Assembly (NCBI GenBank): GCA_009760855.2
Contig: WPIO01000061.1
Location: 1,133,501 to 1,193,500 of the forward strand
Direction of reading: 5' to 3'
Length of the DNA stretch: 60,000 bases
Origin: Cristatella mucedo
Lineage: Eukaryota; Bryozoa; Phylactolaemata; Cristatellidae
The position numbers and the translations under genes were made by a program. Shown here piece after piece: positions 22,868 to 33,544 of the stretch. The first letter of the stretch is position 1; each line of letters starts with the position of its first letter. Under the pieces are notes generated by a model. The model made no database searches. It was not told the DNA's origin and saw nothing but the letters and a program-made list of their open reading frames with translations.

Positions 22868-23632
22868 GCATCATAAACATTGCTAAAATTCGGGCTTGTT
22901 TAGATGAGAATATCGCATCTAAGTTGGTCCATGCATTTGTGACATCCCGTCTTGACTTCTGTAACTCACTGCTTGCTGGCCTGCCGGCATGTACAATCAG
23001 GCGATTACAGCTGGTGCAAAATTCCACAGCTAGGCTTCTCGGTCGTGAGCGTCGAAGTTGCCACATCACACCACTCGCCGACTGCACTGGCTACCAGTCA
23101 CGCAACGGATCGACTTAAAGGTTTTGTCGCTCACCTTGAGGTCACTTCATTCTTTGGCTCCAGCATGTCTCTCAGATCTACTCCCCACCAGGCCAAGCAT
23201 CGTACCGCCCGCTTTCCGGAATCCAACAGTTCACCAATTCCTCGTACAAATCTCAAATCCTTTGGAGACCATGCATTTAGTTCGTACGCTCCCAAAGCCT
23301 GGAACTTCCTCCCGACTTACGTCAGAACATCCCCTGACTTGACCACATTTAAAAAGAACTTAAAACACACCATTTTAAGACAGCAATTAGCGGATCCCTG
23401 TGATTCTTCCTTCAAGTGCTTATGAGTGCTAACACTGTGAATGCTGCCACTAACCACACCTGCATGGTGACCTTGTGCATGTCACCCCTAACCATGTTTT
23501 TCGTGTTGTTTATCAATCATGATATCACTCACCATTCAATCGCGTTTCCCTTTGCAGCTAATGTAAAGCGCATAGAAAGAGATTGAGTTCTCAGAGTGCG
23601 CTTTATCAAGTGCATTATTATTATTATTATTA
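22868..23632 (+). mobile_element. LINE-A copy, 3' part
   Basis: Plus-strand copy with HAFVTSRLDFCNSLLAGLPA, IRRLQLVQNSTARL, LHWLPVTQRIDLKVLSLTLR and LAPACLSDLLP, then the 3' UTR, the stem-loop at 23563-23606 and a (TTA)n tail. It is 5' truncated and frameshifted. Confidence 0.9.
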
Positions 23633-23776
23633 TGCACGCTAGTATCCTGCTTAGACGCATGAAAAAGCCTGCAGGAAGAAGATCGAGGCCCCTCGCTAAA
23701 AAGTTCCCTGACTAGTAAACTGCACTGAATCAAGAACAAGCAAGCATGGAGGAATAACAAGTTGACTCGGTAGCTT

Positions 23777-23777
23777 G

Positions 23778-23848
<71 letters not shown>
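23777..23848 (+). repeat. (GA)n microsatellite
   Basis: About 70 bp of GA repeats. The poly-Ser/Leu ORF on the minus strand across it is spurious. Confidence 0.98.
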
Positions 23849-23849
<1 letters not shown>

Positions 23850-23850
<1 letters not shown>

Positions 23851-24284
23851 GATGCAAGCCCCTTTAAGTTTAACTGAGACTTGAATAATGTTATGTATAC
23901 ACAAATAGTGACGGAAACCAGCAGTGATTTCAGAACGTTCGATGCATACTAACTGAAGGTCAGATTGCTAAAAATTTTCAAATGATTACTTGGAATGGCA
24001 AGACGAGTGGAAGCTGAGGAGCGGGTGGCTTGAAAGCCGAATGGAGGAGCAATGGTATCGCAGAAGGTCAAGGCTGGTGCGAGCGAGTGGCTAGATCTGA
24101 AAGCCAAAGAGAAATCTTGAAGCCGATGAGATACTCGATAGAGGACTATTAGATCTAGGACTAAATAAACCTTAAAGATACGATCTTGTTCGTTCTCTTG
24201 GAAAGGATCTTATTCTAGCGGTCGATGCTGTCGAAAGCTACTCGAAAGTAGAGCCAGACTTAGGCATTGACATTCCTGCCATAT
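23850..24284. other. unannotated stretch
   Basis: Nothing recognised. Confidence 0.35.
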
Positions 24285-24428
24285 TTTATATATAATATAA
24301 TTCATTTCTATAGCCCCCCAAGAGAACTCAATCTTTATTCAGGCGCTTCACATATGCCTCGGGGCTCGAGCCTACGATCTCAGTCAGACCTTGATCGGGC
24401 GAGCACCTTAACCGCTAGACCAATTGAC
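24285..24428 (-). mobile_element. SINE-A
   Basis: Minus-strand copy with the head GGTCTAGCGGTTAAGGTGC, the B-box region GGCTCGAGCCCCG, the tail GCGCCTGAATAAAGATTGAG and an AT-rich end. Confidence 0.85.
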
Positions 24429-24429
24429 A

Positions 24430-25012
24430 CCGCTACTTTCAGGTCTTCCTGCAGCACTATAAGACAATTACAGTTGGTACAAAACTCTGAAACTAGACAG
24501 GCCACTGACCACTTTTTACCAATCAGAACAGGCACTCTATCAAGCTGTGTACAGGTTTCAAGATCCTGTTACTCAGTTCTAGGTTCCTCTGTTACCTTGC
24601 ACCGCCACACCAATCTGAATTAATTCCCAATATTAGCCTAATAAAATGGCCACCCATTGTGAAACCGCTTTTGTAACTCTAGCCGTTTAGTTTCGCCTCT
24701 AATCAACCTCAAACGCCTTGGCAGCCGCATCTTATATTCGCATTTTACCAAAGACTGGAAGTCACTTCGGGCTGACGTTTTGAGATTCCCTGACTTGATG
24801 AGTTTTGAAAGGAAGCTTTAAAATGCCTGCTACTTGCAGAATTCTCTTCGTCCGTGTGAATTTTCCTCAACGACCTTGTGTGTGCTTGCTATCGCTAGTC
24901 AACTGGAAGGGTTCATTTCCAGAATATGCTTAGAAGAGACTCACTTTTCACTTGGAGTCTAGAGGAGACTCACTTCTCTTTGTGCGTTATACAAATGCTT
25001 AACAATATTATT
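24430..25012 (+). mobile_element. degenerate LINE-A copy
   Basis: IRQLQLVQNSE (about 24460) and a decayed LINE-A 3' UTR follow, with a TTTGTGCGTTATACAAATGC.TAACAATATTATTA end near 24980-25010. Confidence 0.65.
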
Positions 25013-25608
25013 ACAAATTTATTCTCTCTGAACCTAGCGGCACCTCGCCGAAGGACTCTGGCTTTACTGAATGATTCCTTCTAGGTCTATTAAAAAGCAT
25101 AAGCCTAATCGTAGTTTGAGCAGACTAGGTGTATTCGCCTGCATTGCAGATTGTGTAAAATGATTTTTCAAGTTAGCAGTCTTCTGAGGCTCCCCAAACT
25201 CGTGGAAGTACTTTCTCGGTGGACTTTCGATTTTCTGGCATTCCATCGCCAGCGCGTTAGCCACATTTACAGTGTCCCTATTAAGTCGCGCTTAAATATA
25301 AAATACGGTAGGATATTTGTTCTCGCTTTAGTAAACATATCGTCCCACCATGCACTTTCTGACTTGAGGGAGTGATGGCCCCGAAAGTTTTTCCGCAAAA
25401 TTAACTCAGCGAAAAAAAGAAAAGGTCGATCGAATCGGCAGCCTCATTTATATAATTGTAAGACAAATTCCATGGCTCCCCCACCCGAATGCTGCGGACA
25501 ATTATTAATTGAATGCTATAGCTACCGTACGCACGACGTTGGTGCAAGCACATCACGCTTCGTAATGTGTACGAATTATCGGTAGGCCCGGCTTAGTTGT
25601 AGAAGGAT
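25013..25608. other. unannotated stretch
   Basis: No gene or repeat recognised. Confidence 0.35.
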
Positions 25609-25609
25609 A

Positions 25610-25890
25610 ATTTACATATGCCTCGTACGAACCTCAAATCCTTTGAAGACCATGCCTTTAGTTAGTATGCTCCCAAAGCCTAGAAAGCACTTCCGACTTG
25701 AGTCACGACATCTCCTGACTAGACCACATTTTTGAAAAGAAACTAAAGACGCGTCTATTTATCACAGCATTTAGTTGGTCCCTGTGATTCATATGTGCTT
25801 ATTAGTGCTGACACTGTGAATGTTGCCACTAACCATACTTGCATGCTGTTCCTATGCATGTGACCACCTAACCATGTTATACTTGTTGCA
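25610..25890 (+). mobile_element. LINE-A fragment
   Basis: GCCTCGTACGAACCTCAAATCC through TTTAGTTGGTCCCTGTGATTC and the 3' UTR GTGACCACCTAACCATGTTA. It lacks the stem-loop. Confidence 0.8.
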
Positions 25891-25974
25891 TAGGGACTTC
25901 AGAGAACCAATCTTACCCAATGGAGTTTACGCATATAGTAATGGAAGCCTCTCTATATGGTTTGTGGTAGTTTG

Positions 25975-26390
25975 TGTGCCCTTGGAGATCTGAATCTTTC
26001 TCTAGGCACTTTACAGATGCTGCAAGGAAAGGATTAGCAAATGCTTGGTGGCAACATCGGCACGCAGTAGGCATAGTGTAACGAACGTGCACGTGCTCAC
26101 GAAGAATGAATCACAAAGTTCCACCAAATGCTGTAATGAACAGGTCCGATTTAAGCTTCTTTTTAAATGTCATCATGTCACGGGACGTTGTGACGTGCGT
26201 CGGCAGTGAGTTCCAGGCTGCGGGAGCGAAGGAACTAAAAGCACCGTCTCCAACGGCTTTGACGTACGGACGAGGTATGGCTAATTTAAAAAAAAAGATT
26301 GGGGAAAGAGAGCTTTGATAGGTAGGCTTGAGAAAGAGAATGAAGACACCTGAAATTGAAGTGCAGAGCACCTGTAACCTATGGGGGAGG
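25975..26390 (-). mobile_element. LINE-A 3' fragment
   Basis: Minus-strand copy with a decayed stem-loop (25985-26030), the 3' UTR, and ORF-end residues VGDGAFSSFAPAAWNSLP (about 26220-26260) and LKPTYQSSLSP (about 26310-26340). Confidence 0.85.
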
Positions 26391-26399
26391 CTTCGATTG

Positions 26400-27300
26400 C
26401 CAGCCGAAAACGTCCGAACTGCGCGTTAGCTTTCGCGAGTAATAGACAGCGTCCGCATCGGACGCCTCGCAGTGGCCGCGACGGACAAGGCGCTACGCTT
26501 GGTCGTCCGTCACCAAGATGCTCATCCGTTTCTCAGACGAGTGAAGGCCGTCCAAAGAGCGCCTGAGGCGGCCCGAGGCCGCCGGAGCAGCCTGCGCGCA
26601 GGCAGCTCCGGCGGAGCCGCTGAGCGAGCTCCTGGGCTCGTTCATGCTGACGCTCGTTGGCGACAAACAACGCGTCCTGCAATTCGCGGCGACGACTAAC
26701 TTCCTTCCGCCATCGCTGGCTTCGCTCTTCGTCCACTCACAAGCCTAGCGATCGACCACTCAGAGCCGCGCGGACTCGCCGCTCGCTCTAAACGCGGCCG
26801 CGGCAACTGCCAGAGCGCGTCCCAGCCTGACGCACCCGCGGCCGTGGGCACGCGTGCAGGGTGTGGGCGCGCCTGCGGGGCGTGGGTGTGTGCCGGCTTG
26901 CGTGCATCAATGCGGGAAATATCGCCCGGTCGAGTCCACAGCGCCTGAGCTACCGCCCTATCTGCTTTCTATACAGTATCTGTCAAGTGGCTAGAAAAGA
27001 GATTCGGTTCTCTGAGGGCGAGATAGTACTAGTACTACCCTGCGGCTGACAGCTGGAGCATTATCCTTAGACAGTGGCGTCTCAAAGGGGGCCGGGGCGC
27101 ATTCCACGAGCGCTGGATAAGAGGGGTGCCAAAAATGGGCGCCTAATACGGGAGGGCGCCATCTGTGCGCAGTTCGTCCCGGGAGCGCAATATCTCAGGA
27201 GCGCCCCTGCGCGTAGCCTGCTCGGACCGATGGCAGTCCCACGGCGTGTGCGGTCGGCGCGACTTTTCACCAGCGTGCGGACCGCGTGGCGACAATAGCG
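26400..27300. other. GC-rich segment
   Basis: A second GC- and CpG-rich block, with NotI-type GCGGCCGC at 26794-26801. It may mark a promoter or exon of an unrecognised gene and holds the possible coiled-coil exon at 26533-26736. Confidence 0.4.
26533..26736 (-). CDS. possible coiled-coil coding exon
   Basis: This minus-strand frame reads DEERSQRWRKEVSRRRELQD, ALFVANERQHERAQELAQRL, then less convincing residues. The 40-residue run is rich in charged residues with Leu/Val at helical spacing, typical of a coiled coil. An in-frame TGA precedes it at once, so it would have to start at a splice acceptor (CTTGTGAG|TGGACG is a weak one). I found no good donor. I do not recognise the family. It could be chance ORF in GC-rich DNA. 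Confidence 0.28.
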   Translation of the reverse strand: MDEERSQRWRKEVSRRRELQDALFVANERQHERAQELAQRLRRSCLRAGCSGGLGPPQALFGRPSLV

Positions 27301-27436
27301 CGAACACAGTCACACCCGCGATACTGAGCCGGTGAGTATCTCGGACGGTATATGGCAGCGGGTCAGGAAGCTGCCGAGTTGAGTCCGGAATGAAGAACGC
27401 GCGGCTGAAAAAAGCTTTTGGACTGAACCACAAATT

Positions 27437-27585
27437 TATATAGAAATGTAATTCATTTGTATAGCGCCTCAAGAGAACTCGATCTCTATTCAGGCACTTC
27501 ACATATGCCTCGGGGCTCGAGCCCACGATCTCGGACAAACCTTGGTCGGGGCGAGCACCTTAACCGCTGGACCAAACCAGCTTGG
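27437..27585 (-). mobile_element. SINE-A
   Basis: One of the best-preserved SINE-A copies. On the minus strand: AGCTGGTTTGGTCCAGCGGT (A-box region), GGGCTCGAGCCCCG (B-box region), a GTGCCTGAATAGAGATCGAG tail and an ATACAAATGAATTACATT end. Confidence 0.9.
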
Positions 27586-27589
27586 CATG

Positions 27590-28178
27590 ATGGCAGGAAC
27601 CAAAGAGCAGGGATCGGCAGCGGGAGTGAGCAGCCCAGTGCGTTGATACGTAGGCAGGGAGCAGCCCAGGCAGGGAACAGCCCAGTGCGTTGATACGCAA
27701 GAGCTCTATAAGCGTAAACGTAGAGAGTGACGAGCGTTCAAGCAAAAGTCCCAAGGCAAAGGTTGCAGGAATCGATCAAACGCATGCGCGGTGCGACTGG
27801 GGCGGATGCTCTCGGAGAAAGTGCCCTAGTGTAATTGCTGAACGGCCCGCTGCTCCGACAGCTGACCATCTGCCGCATTCACATATCCCTGAAAAAACGC
27901 CTGGTCAAAATATGCGAGGTCGGCCTGGCAAGCTATGCGCTTAGACATAATAGATCAGCGACAGCTAATCCTGGCCGAGAATCCAAATAGATGGTACTAC
28001 ATGGAGCGGTCGCCGTATCGCGATGGGAGCAACAACCAGCCTGAACCCTGTGCCTACCCCCACCCTGCCTTGCCGGTCAGGTGATTGAGGATGAGCTGCC
28101 CGTTCGTCTATCGCCCACGTGGAGCTAATCGTACAGCGCTTATTTAAGGAGATCCTTGTGCAAACCTTAGAGGTCGTC
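27590..28178. other. unannotated stretch with a short duplication
   Basis: CAGCCCAGTGCGTTGATACG occurs at about 27630 and 27680, with related GGCAGGGA.CAGCCC units between. Nothing else recognised. Confidence 0.4.
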
Positions 28179-28179
28179 G

Positions 28180-28180
<1 letters not shown>

Positions 28181-28249
<69 letters not shown>
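28181..28249 (+). repeat. (GA)n microsatellite
   Basis: About 68 bp of perfect GA repeats. Confidence 0.98.
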
Positions 28250-29111
28250 AAGATGCCCGGGTGTACGTGGAGGCAGCTTGAGCAGGCGCGCCCACGGCTC
28301 GCACGCGAGGGAAGAAGTCCGAAGGAGGTCGCACGAACTCCGCTCCGCCCTAATGCACGTCGGCGGCTCCCTCCGCTCTCGCCGTGGGACCGCCACCGAG
28401 TGACGACCCAGGGACTTCGAAAGAAGTCGCAGCCTCCAGCGATAAGCAGCTAAGCGAAATCTATACTATGCAACTTATACTACGCAGTGTGCTGGCCGAT
28501 AGTGTCCTCGTAGGCTCAGTGTCTGGGTAGGCTTGGCACCTGATAGGGATCCAATGGGGGTAGCTCATCAGGAAGCATCGACGCCGCCGTAGGCCGCCGC
28601 CGTGACTACGCCGCCCAGTCCATCGTTGTTGATGCTTTCGAGTTAGATTAAGATACCCGATAGAACTTGCGGGAGACTAGCACAGCTGAGGCCGTGCGGG
28701 CGACAGAGCTAGTGGGTCTCTGGCGTGTATACGTCTCGCGGAGATAGCTCAGGTTCGCGCCGTAACTGTTACATTTACAAGCTACTTACATCCCTACCAG
28801 ATTAGCTGTAGCCGCCAGGCTACGTTGGAGGCCGTGTTTCAGTCGGTTTAGCCTAGCAGACATCCTGAGTTACCGAGGTTTGACCGCACGATCGCCACCG
28901 CACAACAAGGGGACTATAAGGCGCAACATGCAGGGCTTCGAGCGTCATAGCCCTCTAGGGAAGATACGCTTCACGAGAGAGCGTAAGGCTTGCTCGGCCG
29001 ACGTCCAACTAAGAACCCGCGGTGACAAAAGTAGAGCACCTCTATTTGTCGTACGGTGAAGGGACGAGGGCACGGCAACCAAGCTCAACTTCGTGCTGGG
29101 GAGCTTTTAAG

Positions 29112-29115
<4 letters not shown>
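28250..29115. other. unannotated, moderately GC-rich
   Basis: No recognised gene. Arg-rich ORFs beside the microsatellite are spurious. Confidence 0.35.
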
Positions 29116-29181
<66 letters not shown>

Positions 29182-29263
29182 AGCGGGAGAGGGAGAGGGA
29201 GTGAGAGATGGAGAGGAAGAAACGGGGAGAGAGGGGGAGAGAGGGAGAGTGTGAGAGAAAGGG

Positions 29264-29300
<37 letters not shown>

Positions 29301-29332
29301 AGAGAGAGAGATAGAGAGAGGGAGAGAGGTAT
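29116..29332 (+). repeat. GA-rich low-complexity tract
   Basis: A (GA)n run of about 60 bp, then an impure GGGA/GAGA tract, then another (GA)n run. Highly purine-strand biased. Confidence 0.95.
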
Positions 29333-29334
29333 GA

Positions 29335-29660
29335 CAGAGGTTGAATAGCACTGTGCTTCGGTAGCTAACCGAACGCCTATGAAGCTTGCTTCTCAGCAAA
29401 ACTGTTGGCTAGCATCATCAGTCAGATTATTGCACACAAAAAATTATTTTCGATTCCATATAGAAACTGATTCCAAGACGTTTTGTCGTAATCTACGGTT
29501 AGGCAGCATAAAAAGACTGTCTCGGGTAGTAGTCAATCAGTTGATCTTGTGGCTTCTCGGGAGTTGTACGCTATGGCCGGTGGTGTACGGCAGTAGCTCT
29601 CTATTGCTGTCACTGGGCTATTCTATGCTAACGTCAGCGACTTCTTATAAGGGCGCGCTT
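29335..29660. other. unannotated stretch
   Basis: A 96-codon plus-strand ORF (29379-29669) has no recognised motif. Confidence 0.3.
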
Positions 29661-29663
29661 AAT

Positions 29664-29800
29664 GTTTAATGCATCTGCGTCTGTAACTCCACAATGCCAC
29701 AAACACAATGTTGGTGTTACGCAGGAGAGTTTTGTATAGCGCACTCACAGCCTAAGCGGCTTTCAGTACGCATTCGGTAGCCGACATACTTCCTCTCACG
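29664..29800 (-). mobile_element. LINE-B 3' end
   Basis: Minus-strand LINE-B end: the GTAACTCCACAA block, then GTGTTACGCAGGAGAGTTTTG and CAGCCTAAGCGGCTTTC. Confidence 0.85.
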
Positions 29801-30059
29801 GCTCATTTATTGCAGTCGGGCTCTACTATCCACTATCCAAGTATCTCTGCCCAATTCTCACATTAAATATCCCTCAGATAATTATAGCTCTCCCGTTATG
29901 CACCTCAAATAAGCTGTAAACGGAAAGAAGGGACTCGTCAGCGATAGCAACTTGCACCATTATACATACCCATAAGGACATGAAACCTAAACGTGCAGCC
30001 TATCTTTACAATGGAAAGCTAGAACTGCATATTTTTATGTAATTTCATAATTAAATGCA

Positions 30060-30240
30060 TCTATAATTGGCCCTGTGCATGTCAACCCTAACCATGCTAT
30101 TCATGTTGTTTATCAAGCATGAAGTTACTCAGCATTCAATCGCGTTTCCCTTTGCAGCAAGTGTAAAGCACCTAGAAAGAGATTGAGTTCTCTGAGGGCG
30201 CTTTATCAAGCGCATTATTATTATTATTATTATTATTATT
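30060..30240 (+). mobile_element. LINE-A 3' UTR
   Basis: From GGCCCTGTGCATGTCAACCC to the stem-loop at 30164-30207 and a (TTA)n tail ending 30240. It is followed directly by a SINE-B. Confidence 0.9.
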
Positions 30241-30430
30241 GGCTAATCAAGCCCGGGTGGTGCGCCTTGGGAAGGGATAGCCCAGAAAGTAAATTGGTCG
30301 CTATTCACTACCGAAGTCGTGGGTTCGAATCCTGCAGTTGGGCGATTCTTTAGAGCCAACTGAAAGCGGTGGTGACAGCCACCAAAGCTCTTCTGCCGCT
30401 ATAGAAATAAGGCTGTTAAATCAACCAAGA
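30241..30430 (+). mobile_element. SINE-B
   Basis: Plus strand with a tRNA-like head and a perfect-looking B box (GGGTTCGAATCCTGC, about 30321-30335), the AAGCGGTGGTGACAGCC body and a GAAATAAGGCTGTTAAATC end. It inserted at or next to the LINE-A (TTA)n tail. Confidence 0.85.
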
Positions 30431-30506
30431 TTTTCTCCGTGTGCAGCTCGCGGTCTTTGCACAGAGTGTGAGATCCGGCCGATGGCGTACGTGTGCGTGT
30501 CATGCA

Positions 30507-30568
30507 CCTGATCTAGAGTGTCGTCTGCCAGATCTAGAGTGTCGTGCGCAGGATCTAGAGTGTCATTC
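30507..30568 (+). repeat. short tandem repeat, 3 copies
   Basis: GATCTAGAGTGTCG/A occurs three times at a spacing of about 23 bp. Confidence 0.85.
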
Positions 30569-30569
30569 A

Positions 30570-31080
30570 CTGAGTGGCACATACCGGCTGCACTTCTTCC
30601 GAGTCAGTTTCTCTGGAAGATGCGAGAACCTTTTTAGTAAACTGGAGTGATCTGGGGGCATTAACGGTTACGTGTCGCCACGCTGTCTTAGCATTGAGCA
30701 ATATCGTCGCTTCTCTAGCACTGCAGCTCCCCTATGCTCCCAAACCTCCACCTAAACAAGCAAATGTTTTTGTTAATAAAAAAAATAAATAAATAACCTG
30801 ACTGCTCGTTAAGCATCCGCGCCGATTGATTCCAGTTGACTGACTATTGTCTATAAAGACTTATTGGGAATAGTGTGAGCACTGCCACTCGATTGGAATA
30901 TTTATTACTTTATCGTGGAAGAGCTAAAATATTAATATGACTTAAATGACGTGGATGCAAATAACTCAGCTTTCTCAAGCAAATTTTGGCGTTCTTTGAA
31001 TTGATGCACCTGGTTTTCAGCTAAGGTGGGTGTAGTTGATTGGAGAACTAGCACTTGCCGTGTGGCGACACATCTTCGAG
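30570..31080. other. unannotated stretch
   Basis: Nothing recognised apart from an A-rich run at 30777-30796. Confidence 0.35.
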
Positions 31081-31084
31081 AATA

Positions 31085-31175
31085 ATATTAATAATACATT
31101 TTAATACCACCCTCGTTGATAAAGTGCCCTCAGAGAAATCGATCTCTTTCTATTCACTTTACATTTGCTGACTTC
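31085..31175 (-). mobile_element. LINE-A tail
   Basis: A minus-strand stem-loop (about 31126-31170) with a TTGATAAAGTGCCCTCAGAGA start and a weak AATA tail. Confidence 0.75.
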
Positions 31176-31324
31176 CTATTATGCCCATGTAGTTTCAAGG
31201 TTTTGCTCACAAAGGCAACGGCACTGGTGACAAGTTACCGCTAATTTGTTTACATGTATAGTCTGTCTGAGGACCTTCTTTACAATCTCTTTCACTTAGA
31301 ATCAATATGGGAACAGTAAGTAAC

Positions 31325-31515
31325 AGTAAGTGTTAACTACACCTGCATGCTGACCCTGTGCTTGTCACCCCTAACAATGTTATTCATGTTGTTTATCATC
31401 CATGATACCACTCACCATTCGATTGTGTTTCCTTTGCAGCAAATGTAAAGCGCCTAGAAAGAGATTGAGTTCTCTGAGGGCGCTTTATCAAGTGTTTTAT
31501 TATTATTATTATTAC
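31325..31515 (+). mobile_element. LINE-A 3' UTR
   Basis: CTACACCTGCATGCTGACCC through the stem-loop at 31446-31490 and a (TTA)n tail. Confidence 0.9.
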
Positions 31516-31930
31516 AAGTTTAACCGCCTAGAGGTTGCTTCCAAGGCTTCAAACGGCACTTCCAATAAAGTGTTTCATCCATGACTCAATGAGACCCGAT
31601 TGGTATCCCTTCAGATTATACACACTGTTGAGCGTCAAGACAAGTTGCGACCGTCTCGAATGGATTTTCAATGGGTGGTTTCTATATTTTCCTATAATAG
31701 CGTATTGCTGTTTGGCCTCTGAGCCAATAGGCATTAGCGCACGTGAACTCGAAGCTGCATTTACAATTTATACACAGGTCTCAAATGGCTGCATGCATGT
31801 GCTTGTGAGCGAGATGCATTGGCGACCTAGATTTCTCAGCCTAGGTAGCTGCGGCAGATTTCCTGGCACGAGTCCGGGAAAAATCTGTTGCTAATACACA
31901 AGTCCAATGTGTGAGTTCGCAGCAGCTAAC
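31516..31930. other. unannotated, downstream of PTPRN
   Basis: The 119-codon plus-strand ORF (31535-31894) has no recognised motif. Presumed intergenic. Confidence 0.35.
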
Positions 31931-31935
31931 GCTAT

Positions 31936-31941
31936 TTTATT
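31936..31941 (-). terminator. candidate polyadenylation signal of PTPRN
   Basis: Minus-strand AATAAA about 500 bp past the stop codon at 32442, the first perfect hexamer seen downstream of the stop. It would give a 3' UTR of about 0.5 kb. Confidence 0.45.
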
Positions 31942-32441
31942 TGGCTAGGCACTTAGTATGCTGAGAGCAAGCCGATAGCCCAGAGCCTCGTAAGCTGTAT
32001 GCACCGCTGTTGCTTGCCTGTAGGCACCGCCAGGCATGATGCCTGCAAGCCTACTCTTAGATGCAACATTTGTGCCAGATTCCCCCTCCCGCCAAATAAT
32101 GCAGAGCACACCTCTTCTCGCGGCCATCTCGGAACGACAACGAGCTCACACTAGCCTTGCACCATGCAGCTGGCGCCCTTCGCAGAGCCCTGCCAGATTG
32201 CTTTCCTGTATGTAAACCAAGCACCAAGACGAGGTCGGTGCGCAAGGGACATGTCACCCCCTTAGTCCCCGCCCCCCCAATCGACCAGACTATTCGCCGT
32301 ATCGTCGAAGGGGGTGGGGGCACTGGTCCTTCATCAGAGCCTAAACTTTCCTGAAGCTCGTGTGCGGCCAGGTCGGTCGTCGCCTCCGGCACTCCGTCAC
32401 CTTGCACTTCATTGCTCCTTGTCACGTGGCTAGGACGGAGA

Positions 32442-32581
32442 TTACGAGGAGAGCAGCATCGCTTGCACCTCCTCAGCGATGGCCGAGAGCACAAACTCGA
32501 ACTGCTCTTTAGTCTGGACTGCTGCCATTCTCTGATCGCGGATGTGCTCCAGAGTGGCGGCCATATCTATCTCCTTGGCAC
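32442..32581 (-). CDS. PTPRN: PTPRN/IA-2 last coding exon
   Basis: This minus-strand exon starts after acceptor TGCTGCTGCTTCAG at 32582 and completes a Gly codon from the previous exon. It encodes [17 protein letters not shown], then [20 protein letters not shown] and VQAMLLSS, then TAA at 32444-32442. The AATLEH.RDQR and VQTKEQFEF blocks are diagnostic of the IA-2/phogrin phosphatase domain C terminus. The usual RPGMVQT is RMAAVQT here, so the Pro-Gly-Met before the Q-loop has changed. The protein ends only a few residues past the domain, as in known family members. The family sits in dense-core vesicle membranes and is tied to vesicle number and secretion rather than to enzyme activity. Confidence 0.95.
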
Positions 32582-32589
32582 CTGAAGCA

Positions 32590-33238
32590 GCAGCAGCAGT
32601 CGGAGGCAGTCAGAGGATGACACAGCGATGACAGGCGAGCGACCGAGAGTGAAGGCGAAAGCACGAAGCACGACAGAATTTCGACTGATGGCGGAAGCGG
32701 CGGCCATGACCTGCTAGGCTTGCAGTCGCTGTGCTAAGTTAAATGTGCTCCACCGACGGATTGTGATGCGAGACGCACGAGGGAACGATTAAATGTGACT
32801 CGCATGCTCGGTGCTTCCAACTCGGCAAAGCAAAACCGATAGCTTGCACTTGCTCAGAGGCGCAATCGTGGCACTAACCAAGGTTAGCAGATGCATACAC
32901 TCAGGCGAAAAAAATACGTAGCCGCCGTGGCTTTAAATTCGTTCGGGTGTTTTTGCGGGGGTTTTTCACGATACGAGGTGTACTAAAGTTACGCGAGCCA
33001 TGTGAAAATGTTCGTCGACCGCTCAAAACCAAAATACATATGTTTTGAGTGTAAGCATTTGGCGTGACGTCATCCCACCACGATTCTTTATGACCTCTCA
33101 TGTCTGGCCAGGAATAGAGGCCACCAACTTATGTATTGTCCGTTCTGCTGTAGCGCATTCCACGTGGTCTGAGTTTTACTGAAAACGTCGGCTAGTACAA
33201 ACCGAAGAACTGGCCTCAGCCGCCTCTCTATATCGCTC
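32590..33238. other. intron of PTPRN
   Basis: Part of the 6294-bp last intron (38875-32582). No exon or repeat recognised here. Confidence 0.5.
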
Positions 33239-33239
33239 A

Positions 33240-33510
33240 ATAGTCACCACTAACCATGTTATCCATGTTTTTTATCGAGCGTGATATCACTTACCATTCG
33301 ATCATGTTTCCTTTGCAGCCAATGTAAAGCGCCTAGAAAGAGAGTGGGTTCTCTAAGGGCGTTTTATCAAGTGCATTATTATCATTATTACATTCTCACT
33401 GACTTGTACCAACTCAGCATCAAGAAGTAGATCGAATCTGGCTTTGTTACTCACTTTTAGATCAATTCATTCCCTTGCTCTGGTGTACAAGCCTCAAATA
33501 CTTACTTTTC
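33240..33510 (+). mobile_element. LINE-A 3' end plus a small LINE fragment
   Basis: The LINE-A 3' UTR and stem-loop end in ATTATTATCATTATTA (about 33375-33390). It is followed at 33400-33500 by a decayed LINE segment (ATCAAGAAGTAGATCGAATCTGGC, then CACTTTTAGATCAATTCATTCCCT). Confidence 0.75.
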
Positions 33511-33544
33511 TCCCTTCCTATTGTAAATGCCATGTAATTTACCT

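Noticed and set aside
29022-29334. Glu-Arg repeat proteins
   Set aside because: They are translations of (GA)n repeats with no other support.
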